Virus record (IMG/VR): IMGVR_UViG_3300010396_000052
Location: 1-53,003 of that record
DNA length: 53,003 nt
Reading direction: 5' to 3' (one strand)
From: a virus
The notes below the pieces were generated by a model. It was not told the DNA's origin. It worked only from the letters and a program-made list of their open reading frames with translations, and made no database searches. Shown here piece by piece: positions 6,909 to 14,362 of the stretch (within the stretch, counting starts at the first letter, position 1; every line of letters starts with the position of its first letter). Made by a program: the position numbers and the translations under genes.

Positions 6909-7255
6909 GTTGTGGATTAGCTTGTACGGTTCCCGAGGACAAGGATCTTCCTGTCAATGTCGAGGACCAGTCTAAGAATTTCAGCGGTGCTGATACCCAT
7001 TGCAAGGTTACTTACTTTAAGGCCGGGCAGCAAGGAGTTCAGCATTCCCATAAATACGATCACCTTAGCGTCCTTTTGGATGGTGTGGTAATCGTTAAGG
7101 CCGGAGAACGACAGATGATTATGAAGTCGGAACCCGGCGAGCCTTGCTCCATAGTGGTCAAGGCAGGCGAGGAGCACGTTGTGATTGCGTTAACCGATGC
7201 AATCTGGATGTGCATTCACAATACACTTAACGAAGGGGAGATCCCTCTTGAGTGA
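6905..7255 (+). CDS. Cupin-fold protein (116 aa)
   Basis: A single cupin domain: motif 1 is QHSHKYDHLSVLLDG (residues 46-60) with metal-ligand candidates H47, H49 and H53; the second motif, around VVKAGEEHVVIALTDAIWMCIHNT, gives the last strands and a possible H ligand. A good ribosome site (AAAGGA) lies 6 bases upstream. Cupins bind metals or small molecules and range from sugar epimerases to storage proteins. In this phage it sits among appendage genes; a role in modifying or stabilising surface sugars is possible but unproven. Confidence 0.7.
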   Translation: MSCGLACTVPEDKDLPVNVEDQSKNFSGADTHCKVTYFKAGQQGVQHSHKYDHLSVLLDGVVIVKAGERQMIMKSEPGEPCSIVVKAGEEHVVIALTDAIWMCIHNTLNEGEIPLE

Positions 7256-7382
7256 ACCAGAAAAGAAATATCCCGAGAAGCCCGAACAGGGCCACTATGG
7301 GATAGTTGCAGAAATGGGGAAGATGGTTCCGTTATTTGTCTTCCCGCCTAAAAAGAAAGAGGAAACTAAATCTAATGGCTAA
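7248..7382 (+). CDS. Small Lys/Glu/Pro-rich protein (44 aa)
   Basis: TTG start at 7248 preceded by AAGGGGAG with suitable spacing, overlapping the cupin gene by 8 bases. The 44 residues are rich in Lys, Glu and Pro at both ends with a short hydrophobic middle (IVAEMGKMVPLFVFPP). Its end overlaps the next gene start by 8 bases. Unknown function; the ribosome site and the interlocked overlaps support it. Confidence 0.45.
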   Translation: MSEPEKKYPEKPEQGHYGIVAEMGKMVPLFVFPPKKKEETKSNG

Positions 7383-7692
7383 CCCTACCCAGTTTAATTG
7401 GGTTGTCCCTACTACGAATACTGACGGCACGGCCATCCCTGCCGGCGAAATTACTGGCTACACCATCGGTGTAGGTGCAGCTTCGGGCAAGTATACGATT
7501 ATGACTTCGGTCAGCAATCCGGCTGCCACTAGCGAGCCTATTGCGGATTTGAGTGCAACCCTTGCTCCGGGAACCTACTTTGCGGCTATTCGCGCCGAGT
7601 CTACGGGGGGCCCTTCGGCCTTCTCGAATGAAGTCTCGTTTGCGATTGCTGCTCCGATTCCGAATCCTCCCACGGGTTTTACTGTCGCCTGA
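7375..7692 (+). CDS. Fibronectin type III-like / Ig-like small virion protein (105 aa)
   Basis: Starts MANPTQFNWVVPTTNTDGT and shows the pattern of one Fn3 sandwich: a strand with a conserved Trp, GYTIGVG, then APGTYFAAIRAEST...PSAFSNEVSFAI, where Y-x-A-x-R-A and the SNEV turn are typical Fn3 features. A Pro-rich tail follows (residues 92-105). A GAGGA site lies upstream. Such single Ig-like domains often decorate phage heads or tails and bind sugars. Confidence 0.6.
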   Translation: MANPTQFNWVVPTTNTDGTAIPAGEITGYTIGVGAASGKYTIMTSVSNPAATSEPIADLSATLAPGTYFAAIRAESTGGPSAFSNEVSFAIAAPIPNPPTGFTVA

Positions 7693-7697
7693 TACGG

Positions 7698-7778
7698 ATG
7701 CTCTGCAAGCTCATGTGTATCTTTGGGGGTTGCAGGAACTGTACTCAGTGCGTTAAATGCGGATTCAAATGCCACTAA
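7698..7778 (+). CDS. Cysteine-rich mini-ORF (26 aa), metallothionein-like
   Basis: Twenty-six codons with seven cysteines and a terminal His, arranged CKLMC, GGCRNC, CVKC and KCH. It starts 5 bases after the previous stop and overlaps the next ORF by 10 bases. The ribosome site is weak (ACGG). Density and spacing of Cys fit a small metal-binding peptide. A chance frame cannot be excluded at this length. Confidence 0.35.
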   Translation: MLCKLMCIFGGCRNCTQCVKCGFKCH

Positions 7779-7936
7779 ATAAGAGCAAATCAAAGAAAGC
7801 TGTCTCCGAGAATATTAAGACGGAAATGGCGGCTGGCAAGCCTCAGAAGCAGGCCGTCGCTATAGCCCTTAGTACTCAGAGGCGTGCAGAAAAATCAAAG
7901 CGGGATTCCCGCTACGTTAAATCAGGTAAATATTAA
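7769..7936 (+). CDS. Small conserved phage protein, Lys-rich (55 aa)
   Basis: The protein begins MPLNKSKSKKAVSENIKTEM and contains AAGKPQKQAVAIALSTQRRA. This pattern is a very widespread small phage protein of unknown function usually starting MPL-K; I therefore prefer the ATG at 7769 over an in-frame ATG at 7757. Basic and helical. It forms, with the next two genes, a block of tiny proteins commonly found together in tailed-phage genomes. Confidence 0.65.
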   Translation: MPLNKSKSKKAVSENIKTEMAAGKPQKQAVAIALSTQRRAEKSKRDSRYVKSGKY

Positions 7937-7937
7937 C

Positions 7938-8120
7938 ATGAAGAAATCTGGATATACTGTGCCCGAATCTAAGGGCCAGCACTCGGAAGGTCGTAAGGGC
8001 GTAGCCCCCAAGACGGCATCGCCTGCGGCTGGGCAGTGTGATAGCGGCGGATCGAATGAACTCGCTTCGGCTGCGGCTCGGATTAATTCGCCCAAGTCGG
8101 GCGGGGCTCCGGGCGTCTAA
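7938..8120 (+). CDS. Small Gly/Ser/Ala-rich protein (60 aa)
   Basis: Starts MKKSGYTVPESKGQHSEGRK two bases after the previous stop. Low-complexity, likely disordered, rich in Ser, Gly, Ala and Lys, with one Cys. An AGGT motif lies upstream. No family recognised. Position between two widely conserved small phage proteins supports it as a real gene. Confidence 0.5.
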   Translation: MKKSGYTVPESKGQHSEGRKGVAPKTASPAAGQCDSGGSNELASAAARINSPKSGGAPGV

Positions 8121-8122
8121 TA

Positions 8123-8332
8123 ATGGCGAAGCTAAACGCCGCTGCTAGGAAAAAGATTCCATCCAGCGAGTTTGGCGAACCGGGTTCTCGGAAGTATCCG
8201 ATGCCCGATAAAAGCCACGCCGCTAATGCTAAGGCTAGGGCTACCCAGCAATGGGAAAGAGGTCATATCTCCTCAGCTGAGCGAGAAAAGATCTTCGCTA
8301 AAGCTAACGCAAAATTAAAAGGGCGTAAGTGA
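8123..8332 (+). CDS. Conserved small phage protein with KYPMPDKSHA motif (69 aa)
   Basis: Basic protein with the segments FGEPGSRKYPMPDKSHAANA and KARATQQWERGHISSAERE followed by KIFAKANAKL. The signature R-K-Y-P-M-P-D-K-S-H-A is recurrent in a family of small phage and bacterial proteins of unknown function (DUF6582-like, from memory). Its stop overlaps the next GTG (GTGA). Confidence 0.65.
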   Translation: MAKLNAAARKKIPSSEFGEPGSRKYPMPDKSHAANAKARATQQWERGHISSAEREKIFAKANAKLKGRK

Positions 8333-8400
8333 TAATCGTACGGGTTCGATCTAGCAAGATCCACGTGGTCATGCGGCCCAATCAGGCTCGGCCCATATGA
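8329..8400 (+). CDS. Possible coupled mini-ORF (23 aa)
   Basis: A GTG start overlaps the upstream stop (GTGA at 8329-8332) and the TGA stop overlaps the downstream ATG (ATGA at 8397-8400), exactly filling the gap between two genes. The peptide is basic and hydrophobic (MIIVRVRSSKIHVVMRPNQ). It may be a real peptide or only serve to carry ribosomes to the next gene. Confidence 0.35.
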   Translation: MIIVRVRSSKIHVVMRPNQARPI

Positions 8401-8768
8401 CAATAAATAGCCGAGGTCTAGCTGGGCAGCCTATTCTGCCCTATATAGATTATCGTGCCTATACAGGTACAGATGTTTATCTAGACCTCACTTTCCTTGA
8501 CCACACAGGGGTCGGGAATATTCCCCAGTCTATTAGCTATCAGATAGATGATATGACTAATTCGGTGAATATGGTGCCTATGACCAGTGTGCCTGTAACA
8601 GGGTATCAGCAGACCCTCCAGATACCTGCTAGCGTGTTGACGATGACTCGCCAGTTCCAAGGTAGTCAAATCTGCCAAGTATTAATTACGGCATTGTTGG
8701 GCGATGGCTCCAACGTGTCCACTGTAACCGTTATCGAACTCTGCGCCATCCAGACTCCAAATGGTTAA
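8397..8768 (+). CDS. Putative small structural protein (123 aa)
   Basis: Starts MTINSRGLAGQPILPYIDYR; beta-rich with alternating hydrophobic residues and an Ig-like pattern between residues 25 and 115 (VYLDLTF, ISYQIDD, QTLQIPASVL, CQVLITALL). Stop and next start share bases (TAATG). No specific family, but such proteins near chaperonin-like and terminase genes are often head-associated. Confidence 0.5.
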   Translation: MTINSRGLAGQPILPYIDYRAYTGTDVYLDLTFLDHTGVGNIPQSISYQIDDMTNSVNMVPMTSVPVTGYQQTLQIPASVLTMTRQFQGSQICQVLITALLGDGSNVSTVTVIELCAIQTPNG

Positions 8769-9019
8769 TGAAGTTCCCAATCAAGCTGATTGAGGATCTA
8801 GTAGCTATAACTTACGTACCCCAAGAATCTAAGATCAAGATGCCAGATTGGGCTAAGATCTTAAAGGGGCAAGTAATTGCTAAGGGTCCTAAGGTGAGTG
8901 ATGAAGTTCAGATTGGTGATACCGTTACCTTCGGCGCAGCCAAGGGTATCGAAGCATCTTGTCATGGCTTCTCCGCTCGTATTTTAAGGGAAGATAATCT
9001 AGATGCTGTGTTACTATGA
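8768..9019 (+). CDS. GroES-like co-chaperonin (Cpn10 fold), short form (83 aa)
   Basis: Pattern of the Cpn10 barrel: an N-terminal strand (LIEDLVAITYV), a PQESK mobile-loop region, GQVIAKGPKV (residues 34-43, the K-G-x-V-x-A-x-G-P core), V-Q-I-G-D-T-V-T-F-G (47-56) and the C-terminal strand ARILREDNLDAVLL. At 83 residues it is a little shorter than bacterial GroES (about 97). Phage GroES analogues (T4 gp31 is the classic case) team up with host GroEL to fold the coat protein. It overlaps a second GroES-like gene by 4 bases. Confidence 0.75.
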   Translation: MKFPIKLIEDLVAITYVPQESKIKMPDWAKILKGQVIAKGPKVSDEVQIGDTVTFGAAKGIEASCHGFSARILREDNLDAVLL

Positions 9020-9480
9020 ACTTATCCGCCAAATTAAAGAAGATCTCTCGCAAGGTAAAACCTCTGGGGGATCGGTTGCTGATAAAACGTCTAGAGTATC
9101 AACACCCTGTCCTTGCGGTTGTGGGAATTACACTCCAGAAGGGTATCGTAATAGCGGCTGGACCGGGAAAGCGCCAACGTCGAAAAATCAGATTTGATAA
9201 GGCTATAGGTCACTTATCTAGTGATGGGGCTTTATATTTTGAGGATGGCGAGGAAACAGGCAAAGTATACCCCATGCCTTGCAAAGTTGGGGATATAGTC
9301 GAATTTAGTCCCAGACTCCAAACGGAGTGGGATATTGATGGTGAGAATCTTGTGTGGATTTCGGCTAAGTCGATCTACGGGCTTAGTGATGAAGATACCT
9401 CGAATTCCCTTCTCCACCAAGAATCAGCAGGCCATGATAGGCACGGAAACTTTATGCCCGGTGCTCCGGGAGTAGGATGA
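9016..9480 (+). CDS. GroES-like co-chaperonin, long form (154 aa)
   Basis: A second Cpn10-like protein: VKPLGDRLLIKRL (residues 14-26, the GroES N-terminal signature P-L-x-D-R-(V/L)), GITLQKGIVIAAGPGKRQ (37-54), a roughly 25-residue insertion, then VGDIVEFSP and LVWISAKSIYGL. The C-terminal 30 residues are a disordered extension rich in His, Gly and Pro. With the gene before it, this gives a tandem pair of divergent co-chaperonins and no GroEL, so both must act on host GroEL, perhaps as a mixed ring. Confidence 0.75.
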   Translation: MNLSAKLKKISRKVKPLGDRLLIKRLEYQHPVLAVVGITLQKGIVIAAGPGKRQRRKIRFDKAIGHLSSDGALYFEDGEETGKVYPMPCKVGDIVEFSPRLQTEWDIDGENLVWISAKSIYGLSDEDTSNSLLHQESAGHDRHGNFMPGAPGVG

Positions 9481-10523
9481 CAGAAGTCACTGCATTAATA
9501 GATGTCGGTCCTCTAAAAGACGGGAAGCCAGACCTCTATAATCACATGCCTAATAGGCTTGTGCCCCTCGAAGAGGCTAAGAAGAACGAGTGGACGTACT
9601 TTTATGAAGCGCAGCTTTGTCGGTATGGTCATCAAGCTCCTAGATTCGTGTCTAATCCTCGTCTCTGCGTTGACTGTCACCGCGCTAAGCGTGGTAAGCC
9701 TCCTATTACTGCCGGGACTGCTACTGCTATGGCTGAGTACAAAGCTAAGCCGTATACTGAGAGAAAAGGCACAAACGTACCAATAGAGCCAGATAACAAA
9801 GAAAAGCACTTTCTTGGCATCTATGCACGCGAAAAAGACCTCAAAAAGGCCGCAAAACTGGCCGGATTGAGCGAATCTCAGATCCACTCACGACTTTCTT
9901 GGAGTAAAGTCTTCAAAGAGGCTTTTGAGGCTCTAGAAGACCGCTTAGGGATCAAAACTGTCGTCGAGCCCATCGGAAAATACCGCTGGACTAAGGAAAA
10001 ACGTGAAAGATTCATCGAAATTTTCGTTGATACTGGAGATGCAGCTACAGCCCGCGATTCCATCGCCGTCACTCCAAGTGAATACTTCAGGGAAATCGAG
10101 CGTAATGCTGATTTCGAGGCTGCCGTACTTGCTGCCACTCCCCTTGCCGCTAAAGCACTAGAAGAAAAGGCCATTCAGATGGCCTTAGCAGGTAACGATA
10201 AGTTACTTACTAAGGTTTTGTCAGCAAAAATGCCCGAATATCGAGATCGGGTTAATGTTGATATGAATGTGACGGAAAAACTGGATGATAGACAACTCAA
10301 TTCAAGACTCCTTAGGCTCCTTGGGAAGTTCCAAGGAAGCATTGTCGAAGGAGATTTCCAAGTTATCTCGGAAAGAGAAGATGGATCTTCTGGAGACGCT
10401 GGAAGAGTTGGACAAGAGAGAGTCTCAGAACCAAATCAAGAATTACTTCACTCTGGAGGGACCCTTTCGGAGGGATCTGTACCCGAAACAGTTGGAGTTC
10501 TTCCGTCTAGGGAAGAATCATAA
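9477..10523 (+). CDS. Terminase small subunit-like protein (348 aa)
   Basis: Located directly before the terminase large subunit. An N-terminal zinc-finger-like segment (CRYGHQAPRF...CVDCHRAKRG, residues 48-73) is followed by two helix-turn-helix-like regions (about 115-150 and 170-215) and the typical coiled segment KALEEKAIQMALAGNDKLLTKVL then MPEYRDR, seen in many phage small terminases. These proteins recognise packaging sites and load the large subunit. Strong GGAG ribosome site, ATGA overlap upstream. Its last 80 codons overlap the large-subunit gene in another frame and are low-complexity, so this tail may be under weak constraint. Confidence 0.75.
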   Translation: MTEVTALIDVGPLKDGKPDLYNHMPNRLVPLEEAKKNEWTYFYEAQLCRYGHQAPRFVSNPRLCVDCHRAKRGKPPITAGTATAMAEYKAKPYTERKGTNVPIEPDNKEKHFLGIYAREKDLKKAAKLAGLSESQIHSRLSWSKVFKEAFEALEDRLGIKTVVEPIGKYRWTKEKRERFIEIFVDTGDAATARDSIAVTPSEYFREIERNADFEAAVLAATPLAAKALEEKAIQMALAGNDKLLTKVLSAKMPEYRDRVNVDMNVTEKLDDRQLNSRLLRLLGKFQGSIVEGDFQVISEREDGSSGDAGRVGQERVSEPNQELLHSGGTLSEGSVPETVGVLPSREES

Positions 10524-11064
10524 CGAACGTGCGCTATTGGGCGGCAATAGATCCGGCAAGACTGTCGCCGGAGGTTATGAAATGGCGTGCCACCTTACCG
10601 GTATATACCCGGATTGGTGGGAAGGCAAGAGATTTGACCACCCTATTGATGCGTGGTCTTGCGGCGATATCGCGAAGAACGTCCGGGATATTAACCAGAG
10701 GCGGATGATTGGCCCAGTAGGCTCTCAGGGCACCGGGATGATTCCCGGAGACATGATAGAGCGTTGCACCGTTAAGCATGGTATAGCGGATGCAGTAGAG
10801 TCGTGCTTCGTCAAGCACATTGCTGGCGGAAACTCCATGCTCCAATTTAAGAGCTATGACCAAGGTCGTGAAGCGTTTCAAGGTGTTTCTTGTCATGTCA
10901 TTCATCTTGACGAAGAATGCCCTATGGAGATTTACACAGAGTGTCTTCTCCGTACAATGACAGTTGACGGTATCTTATACCTCACAGCTACTCCACTCCT
11001 TGGGTTAACAGATATTATGCTGGCCTTTTTGCCGCATCTGGCCCCAGCGCCGGAAGTTAATTGA
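10285..11064 (+). CDS. terL: Terminase large subunit, ATPase part (split gene)
   Basis: Packaging-motor ATPase domain. Walker A GGNRSGKT at residues 86-93, Walker B VIHLDE at 205-210 and the coupling motif TATP at 234-237. The helical segment before residue 55 (LSRKEKMDLLETLEELDKRE) matches TerL N-termini, so the ATG at 10285 is kept although it lies 239 bases inside the small-subunit gene; an ATG at 10381 is the alternative. The frame ends at TGA 11062-11064, just where the linker to the nuclease domain starts, and the nuclease domain continues in the -1 frame from a TTG that overlaps this stop. Nothing appears to be missing between the halves. Confidence 0.85.
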   Translation: MIDNSIQDSLGSLGSSKEALSKEISKLSRKEKMDLLETLEELDKRESQNQIKNYFTLEGPFRRDLYPKQLEFFRLGKNHNERALLGGNRSGKTVAGGYEMACHLTGIYPDWWEGKRFDHPIDAWSCGDIAKNVRDINQRRMIGPVGSQGTGMIPGDMIERCTVKHGIADAVESCFVKHIAGGNSMLQFKSYDQGREAFQGVSCHVIHLDEECPMEIYTECLLRTMTVDGILYLTATPLLGLTDIMLAFLPHLAPAPEVN

Positions 11065-11792
11065 AGGCCACAGTATTAGTCGGGTGGGACGATGTCCCTC
11101 ACCTGTCTAAGGATAAGAAGGACACCATTCTAGCATCTACTCCGCCTTGGCAGAGGGATGCGCGTACAAAGGGAATCCCGGAACTTGGTAAGGGTGCAGT
11201 TTTCACCATACCGGAATCTGACATTGTCGTTACCGGGTTCGATATCCCCAAACACTGGCCGAGAGCATATGGATTGGATGTTGGCTGGAACCGGACCGCA
11301 GCAGTATGGGGAGCCATCGACCGAGACACAGGCTCTGTGTATATCTACGACGAGTACTACCGGGGTCAGGCGGAACCCAGTGTCCACGCAGCTGCTATTA
11401 AATCCCGCGGTGATTGGATACCGGGAGCTATTGACCCAGCCTCACGAGGGCGTACTCAAACGGATGGTGCGCAGCTTCTCGAACTTTACACGCAGCTTGG
11501 GCTGCACGTTGATATTGCTTACAATGTCCGTGAAGCGGGTATTTACACGGTCTGGGAAATGCTCAGCCAAGGCCGATTGAAGATTTTCAACCACTGCAAG
11601 AATGTAATGGCTGAGTACCGAATCTACCGCAGAGACGAAAAGGGACAAGTCGTCAAAAAGAACGATCACCTTATGGACGCTCTCAGGTACTTCGTAATGA
11701 CAGGAATGGAAATAGCTAAGGTCCAGCCCACAGGTCGTGCGGATGGTAGACCTTGGTGGTATTGGTCCCCGCCAGAAGTGTGGGCCGGGTGA
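11061..11792 (+). CDS. terL: Terminase large subunit, nuclease part (split gene)
   Basis: RNase H-fold headful or site-specific nuclease domain of TerL. It begins KATVLVGWDDVPHLS, the usual continuation of TerL, includes P-x-W-Q-R-D-A-R-T-K-G-I-P (residues 29-40) and has acidic metal ligands D73 (YGLDVGWN), D125 (GAIDPAS) and D202/D206 (NDHLMDAL). The only start is TTG at 11061 inside TTGA; the codon before it in this frame is TAA, so a fused product needs a -1 slip within a few bases, or one missing T in this sequence. Together the two ORFs make a normal-length TerL of about 500 residues. Confidence 0.85.
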   Translation: MKATVLVGWDDVPHLSKDKKDTILASTPPWQRDARTKGIPELGKGAVFTIPESDIVVTGFDIPKHWPRAYGLDVGWNRTAAVWGAIDRDTGSVYIYDEYYRGQAEPSVHAAAIKSRGDWIPGAIDPASRGRTQTDGAQLLELYTQLGLHVDIAYNVREAGIYTVWEMLSQGRLKIFNHCKNVMAEYRIYRRDEKGQVVKKNDHLMDALRYFVMTGMEIAKVQPTGRADGRPWWYWSPPEVWAG

Positions 11793-11804
11793 GAAAGAGA
11801 AATT

Positions 11805-12011
11805 ATGGCAACTAGCGTAGTTATTAAAAATTCAAACGTCCGAAACTATCTAAAGATTGTGTCACAGGTCCCGGATACCAACAAGGTTGGTGTTAAGGTG
11901 GCTGGCAAGTGGAAGGATTCGGGCGCGGATAAGTTTGTTCCTCCGGGAGAGGTAGCTGAGATCTGGGTAGCAGCAGAACAGCGCTTTCTCATCGAGGAAA
12001 TGCCGACGTAA
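11805..12011 (+). CDS. Small protein before the portal (68 aa)
   Basis: Starts MATSVVIKNSNVRNYLKIVS after an AAAGAGAAA ribosome region. A compact beta-strand pattern with GKWKDSGADKFVPPGEVAEI resembles small head proteins between TerL and portal in podoviruses. Stop overlaps the portal ATG (TAATG). Function unknown. Confidence 0.55.
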   Translation: MATSVVIKNSNVRNYLKIVSQVPDTNKVGVKVAGKWKDSGADKFVPPGEVAEIWVAAEQRFLIEEMPT

Positions 12012-14320
12012 TGGATCGAACTCCGCCGAATCTATCTCCTCCAGACAATGAGACCTTAATCCAGCCGGATAAGGAGAATCTCATTGATCCAGAGGAGCTA
12101 CTCTCTCGTGTACGAGCAAGATACGATGATGGAGTAGGGGCGTTTGAGGAAAATCGGAGAATGCACTCCGAAGACCTCAATTTCGTCTATAATTCGGAGG
12201 CGATGGGTCAATGGGACCCAGTTGTTCTAGAAGCTCGTAGAGGCAAGCCCTGCTATACATTCAATAGGGTACTTGGACCTGTTAACTTAGTAGTTGCAGA
12301 TATGCGGCAGACCAGACCTGATATCAAGGTCCGGCCGGCATCCAAAGCAGCTAGCGAAGCAGTAGCGGATATCTTTGAAGGATTGATCCGGAGTATCGAC
12401 CAAGCCTCTAGAGCATCAGTTATTTATAAGAACCAGTTCAAGTTCGCTGTAGCTGGTGGATTTGGAGCTTGGCGAATCCTGCCGGAATATGCAGGAGAAG
12501 ATACCTTCGATCAGGTGCTTAGGATCAGGGATATCCCCAATCCTCAGACTGTGATTTGGGATCCAGAGTGCAGCGATGCCTGCGCCGGTGATGCGATGTG
12601 GTGCATCATTGGGGATCGTATCTCCAAAGAGAAGTACCGGACCTTATACCCGGATGCAGATTCAGAAAGCGCATTCCAGATCTCCCGCGACTCCTATGGT
12701 TGGTTTACCGACAAGGAAGTTCGCGTAGTCGAGTACATGGAACGTGTGCCGTTCAAGAAGATGATTGCGCTCTTGGACGATGGTCGAGTCGTAGATTACG
12801 ATTCTAAGACTAAGGCAGCAGCTGAACATATGGCTGATGCCCCCAATTCTCCCAAGATTATCAGCACTCGTGAAGTCCTTAAGTGGAGAGTAATGTGGTG
12901 TAAAGTGGATGGCGGACAACTATTAGAAGGCCCCATTTACTACGATTGGAAGCGTATTCCAGTTGTCCGAGTTCCCGGCCGATATATCAATATTGAAGGC
13001 CGTAAGAAGCTTCAATCCTTGGTGCGTCACACCAAAGATGCCCAGAGAGACTACAACACGATGCGGTCAGCAATGATCGAACGTGCTGCGATGATACCGA
13101 AAGCGCCCTACCTAGTTACAGAAACTATGGTTAAGGGCTATGAGTCCGAATGGGCTCAATCGAACACTTCTCCTCGTCCGTACCTGCCGTTTAATGTAGA
13201 TCCCAAGGCCAGTGAAATGGGCCGCGGGGGTCCAGAACGTGTCCCGCCTATTGACGTTCCTCAAGGCTCTATTGCCTTGGTTGAGCAGTCGGCGCAGGAC
13301 ATTCAGGCTACTATTGGATACTTCGATCCCGCAATGGGCAACGCGGAGGATATGAACCGCGTCTCGGGTAAGGCTCTCGTTCAACATACACGTCGTTCTG
13401 ACCTAAGCTCCTTCGAGTTCATCGACGGCTTAGGGGATGCCTTACAGCTTACCGGGGAAATGGAACTTGATATGATTCCCACCATTTATGTGGGAGAGCG
13501 TATTGAGCGCATTGTCAGCGGGGATGATATTGAGAAACTAATCACCATCAACCAGCAACAGGATGATGGCCAGATTGTTAATGATTTAAAAGCTGGTGCT
13601 TACGATTGTTCGGTTAATATCGGACCTAGCTACCAGACGGCACGTCAGGAAACCCTCCAGACCCTCATTGATGCGGCTGGAACTATACCGATGATTGCCC
13701 AAGTGGCTCCGGATCTCATTGCCAAGAATATTGATTCCCCGGATGCAGATGAACTGTCTCGTAGACTTCGTATCCCTCTAATCCATAATGGGATCATTAA
13801 GCCTACTGAGGAAGAGGCCAAGAATATGCCTCCTCCGCCTCCGCCTGATCCCCTCCAGCAGGCTGAGACAGAGCGTATGCAGGCTCTAGCCAAGCGTGAT
13901 GGCGCTAATGCTATTCTTGCTCAGAATGAGGTTCAGAACCTCCCACTTAAGAATAACAAGTTACTGTATGAGACCGCAGGGAAGCACTTAGATAACCTAA
14001 AGACTGGGGCTGATATGGGCAACTCTCAGGCTGCTGCACAAGCGGAAGCCCAGCAGGCCCAGCAGGAAGCCCAACAGAGTGCCCAGCAGCATCAACAGGA
14101 TATGGCTCAACAGCAGTCCGAAGGTGCTCAAGGTCTAGCTCAACAGACTGTCCAAGGCGCGATGGATCTCCATCAAGCCAATCAGCAACACAATGCTGAA
14201 ATGACTCGTACTGAACAGAAACACAAACAAGCAATGCAGCATGCCGAAGAGAAGCATGCTCAAGCTCTCAAACATGCCAAAGCCTTAGCTGCGGCAAAGC
14301 CTAAATCCACTTCTAAATAA
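12011..14320 (+). CDS. Portal protein, P22-like (769 aa)
   Basis: Twelve-subunit portal at the packaging vertex. The large size, the segment RYDDGVGAFEENRRMHSEDLN followed by W-D-P-x-V near residue 60-75, GKPCYTFNRV, ADMRQTRP and the wing/stem region GYFDPAMGNAEDMNRVSGKA place it in the P22 portal family. The C-terminal 150 residues are an extended Gln/Ala/Met/His-rich helix (residues 615-769), like the P22 barrel helices that reach into the head and sense packing. It is directly followed by the scaffold and coat genes. Confidence 0.85.
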   Translation: MDRTPPNLSPPDNETLIQPDKENLIDPEELLSRVRARYDDGVGAFEENRRMHSEDLNFVYNSEAMGQWDPVVLEARRGKPCYTFNRVLGPVNLVVADMRQTRPDIKVRPASKAASEAVADIFEGLIRSIDQASRASVIYKNQFKFAVAGGFGAWRILPEYAGEDTFDQVLRIRDIPNPQTVIWDPECSDACAGDAMWCIIGDRISKEKYRTLYPDADSESAFQISRDSYGWFTDKEVRVVEYMERVPFKKMIALLDDGRVVDYDSKTKAAAEHMADAPNSPKIISTREVLKWRVMWCKVDGGQLLEGPIYYDWKRIPVVRVPGRYINIEGRKKLQSLVRHTKDAQRDYNTMRSAMIERAAMIPKAPYLVTETMVKGYESEWAQSNTSPRPYLPFNVDPKASEMGRGGPERVPPIDVPQGSIALVEQSAQDIQATIGYFDPAMGNAEDMNRVSGKALVQHTRRSDLSSFEFIDGLGDALQLTGEMELDMIPTIYVGERIERIVSGDDIEKLITINQQQDDGQIVNDLKAGAYDCSVNIGPSYQTARQETLQTLIDAAGTIPMIAQVAPDLIAKNIDSPDADELSRRLRIPLIHNGIIKPTEEEAKNMPPPPPPDPLQQAETERMQALAKRDGANAILAQNEVQNLPLKNNKLLYETAGKHLDNLKTGADMGNSQAAAQAEAQQAQQEAQQSAQQHQQDMAQQQSEGAQGLAQQTVQGAMDLHQANQQHNAEMTRTEQKHKQAMQHAEEKHAQALKHAKALAAAKPKSTSK

Positions 14321-14362
14321 CCGTCCTCGTCAAGACGTTAACTCGACGTATTGGAGAAAGTA

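Noticed and set aside
10381-11064. Shorter start for the terminase ATPase ORF
   Set aside because: Possible by ribosome site, but the helix before it (LSRKEKMDLL) matches TerL N-termini, so the longer start was kept.
13947-14234. Minus-strand ORF within the Gln/Ala-rich end of the portal gene
   Set aside because: Shadow frame of a low-complexity coding region.
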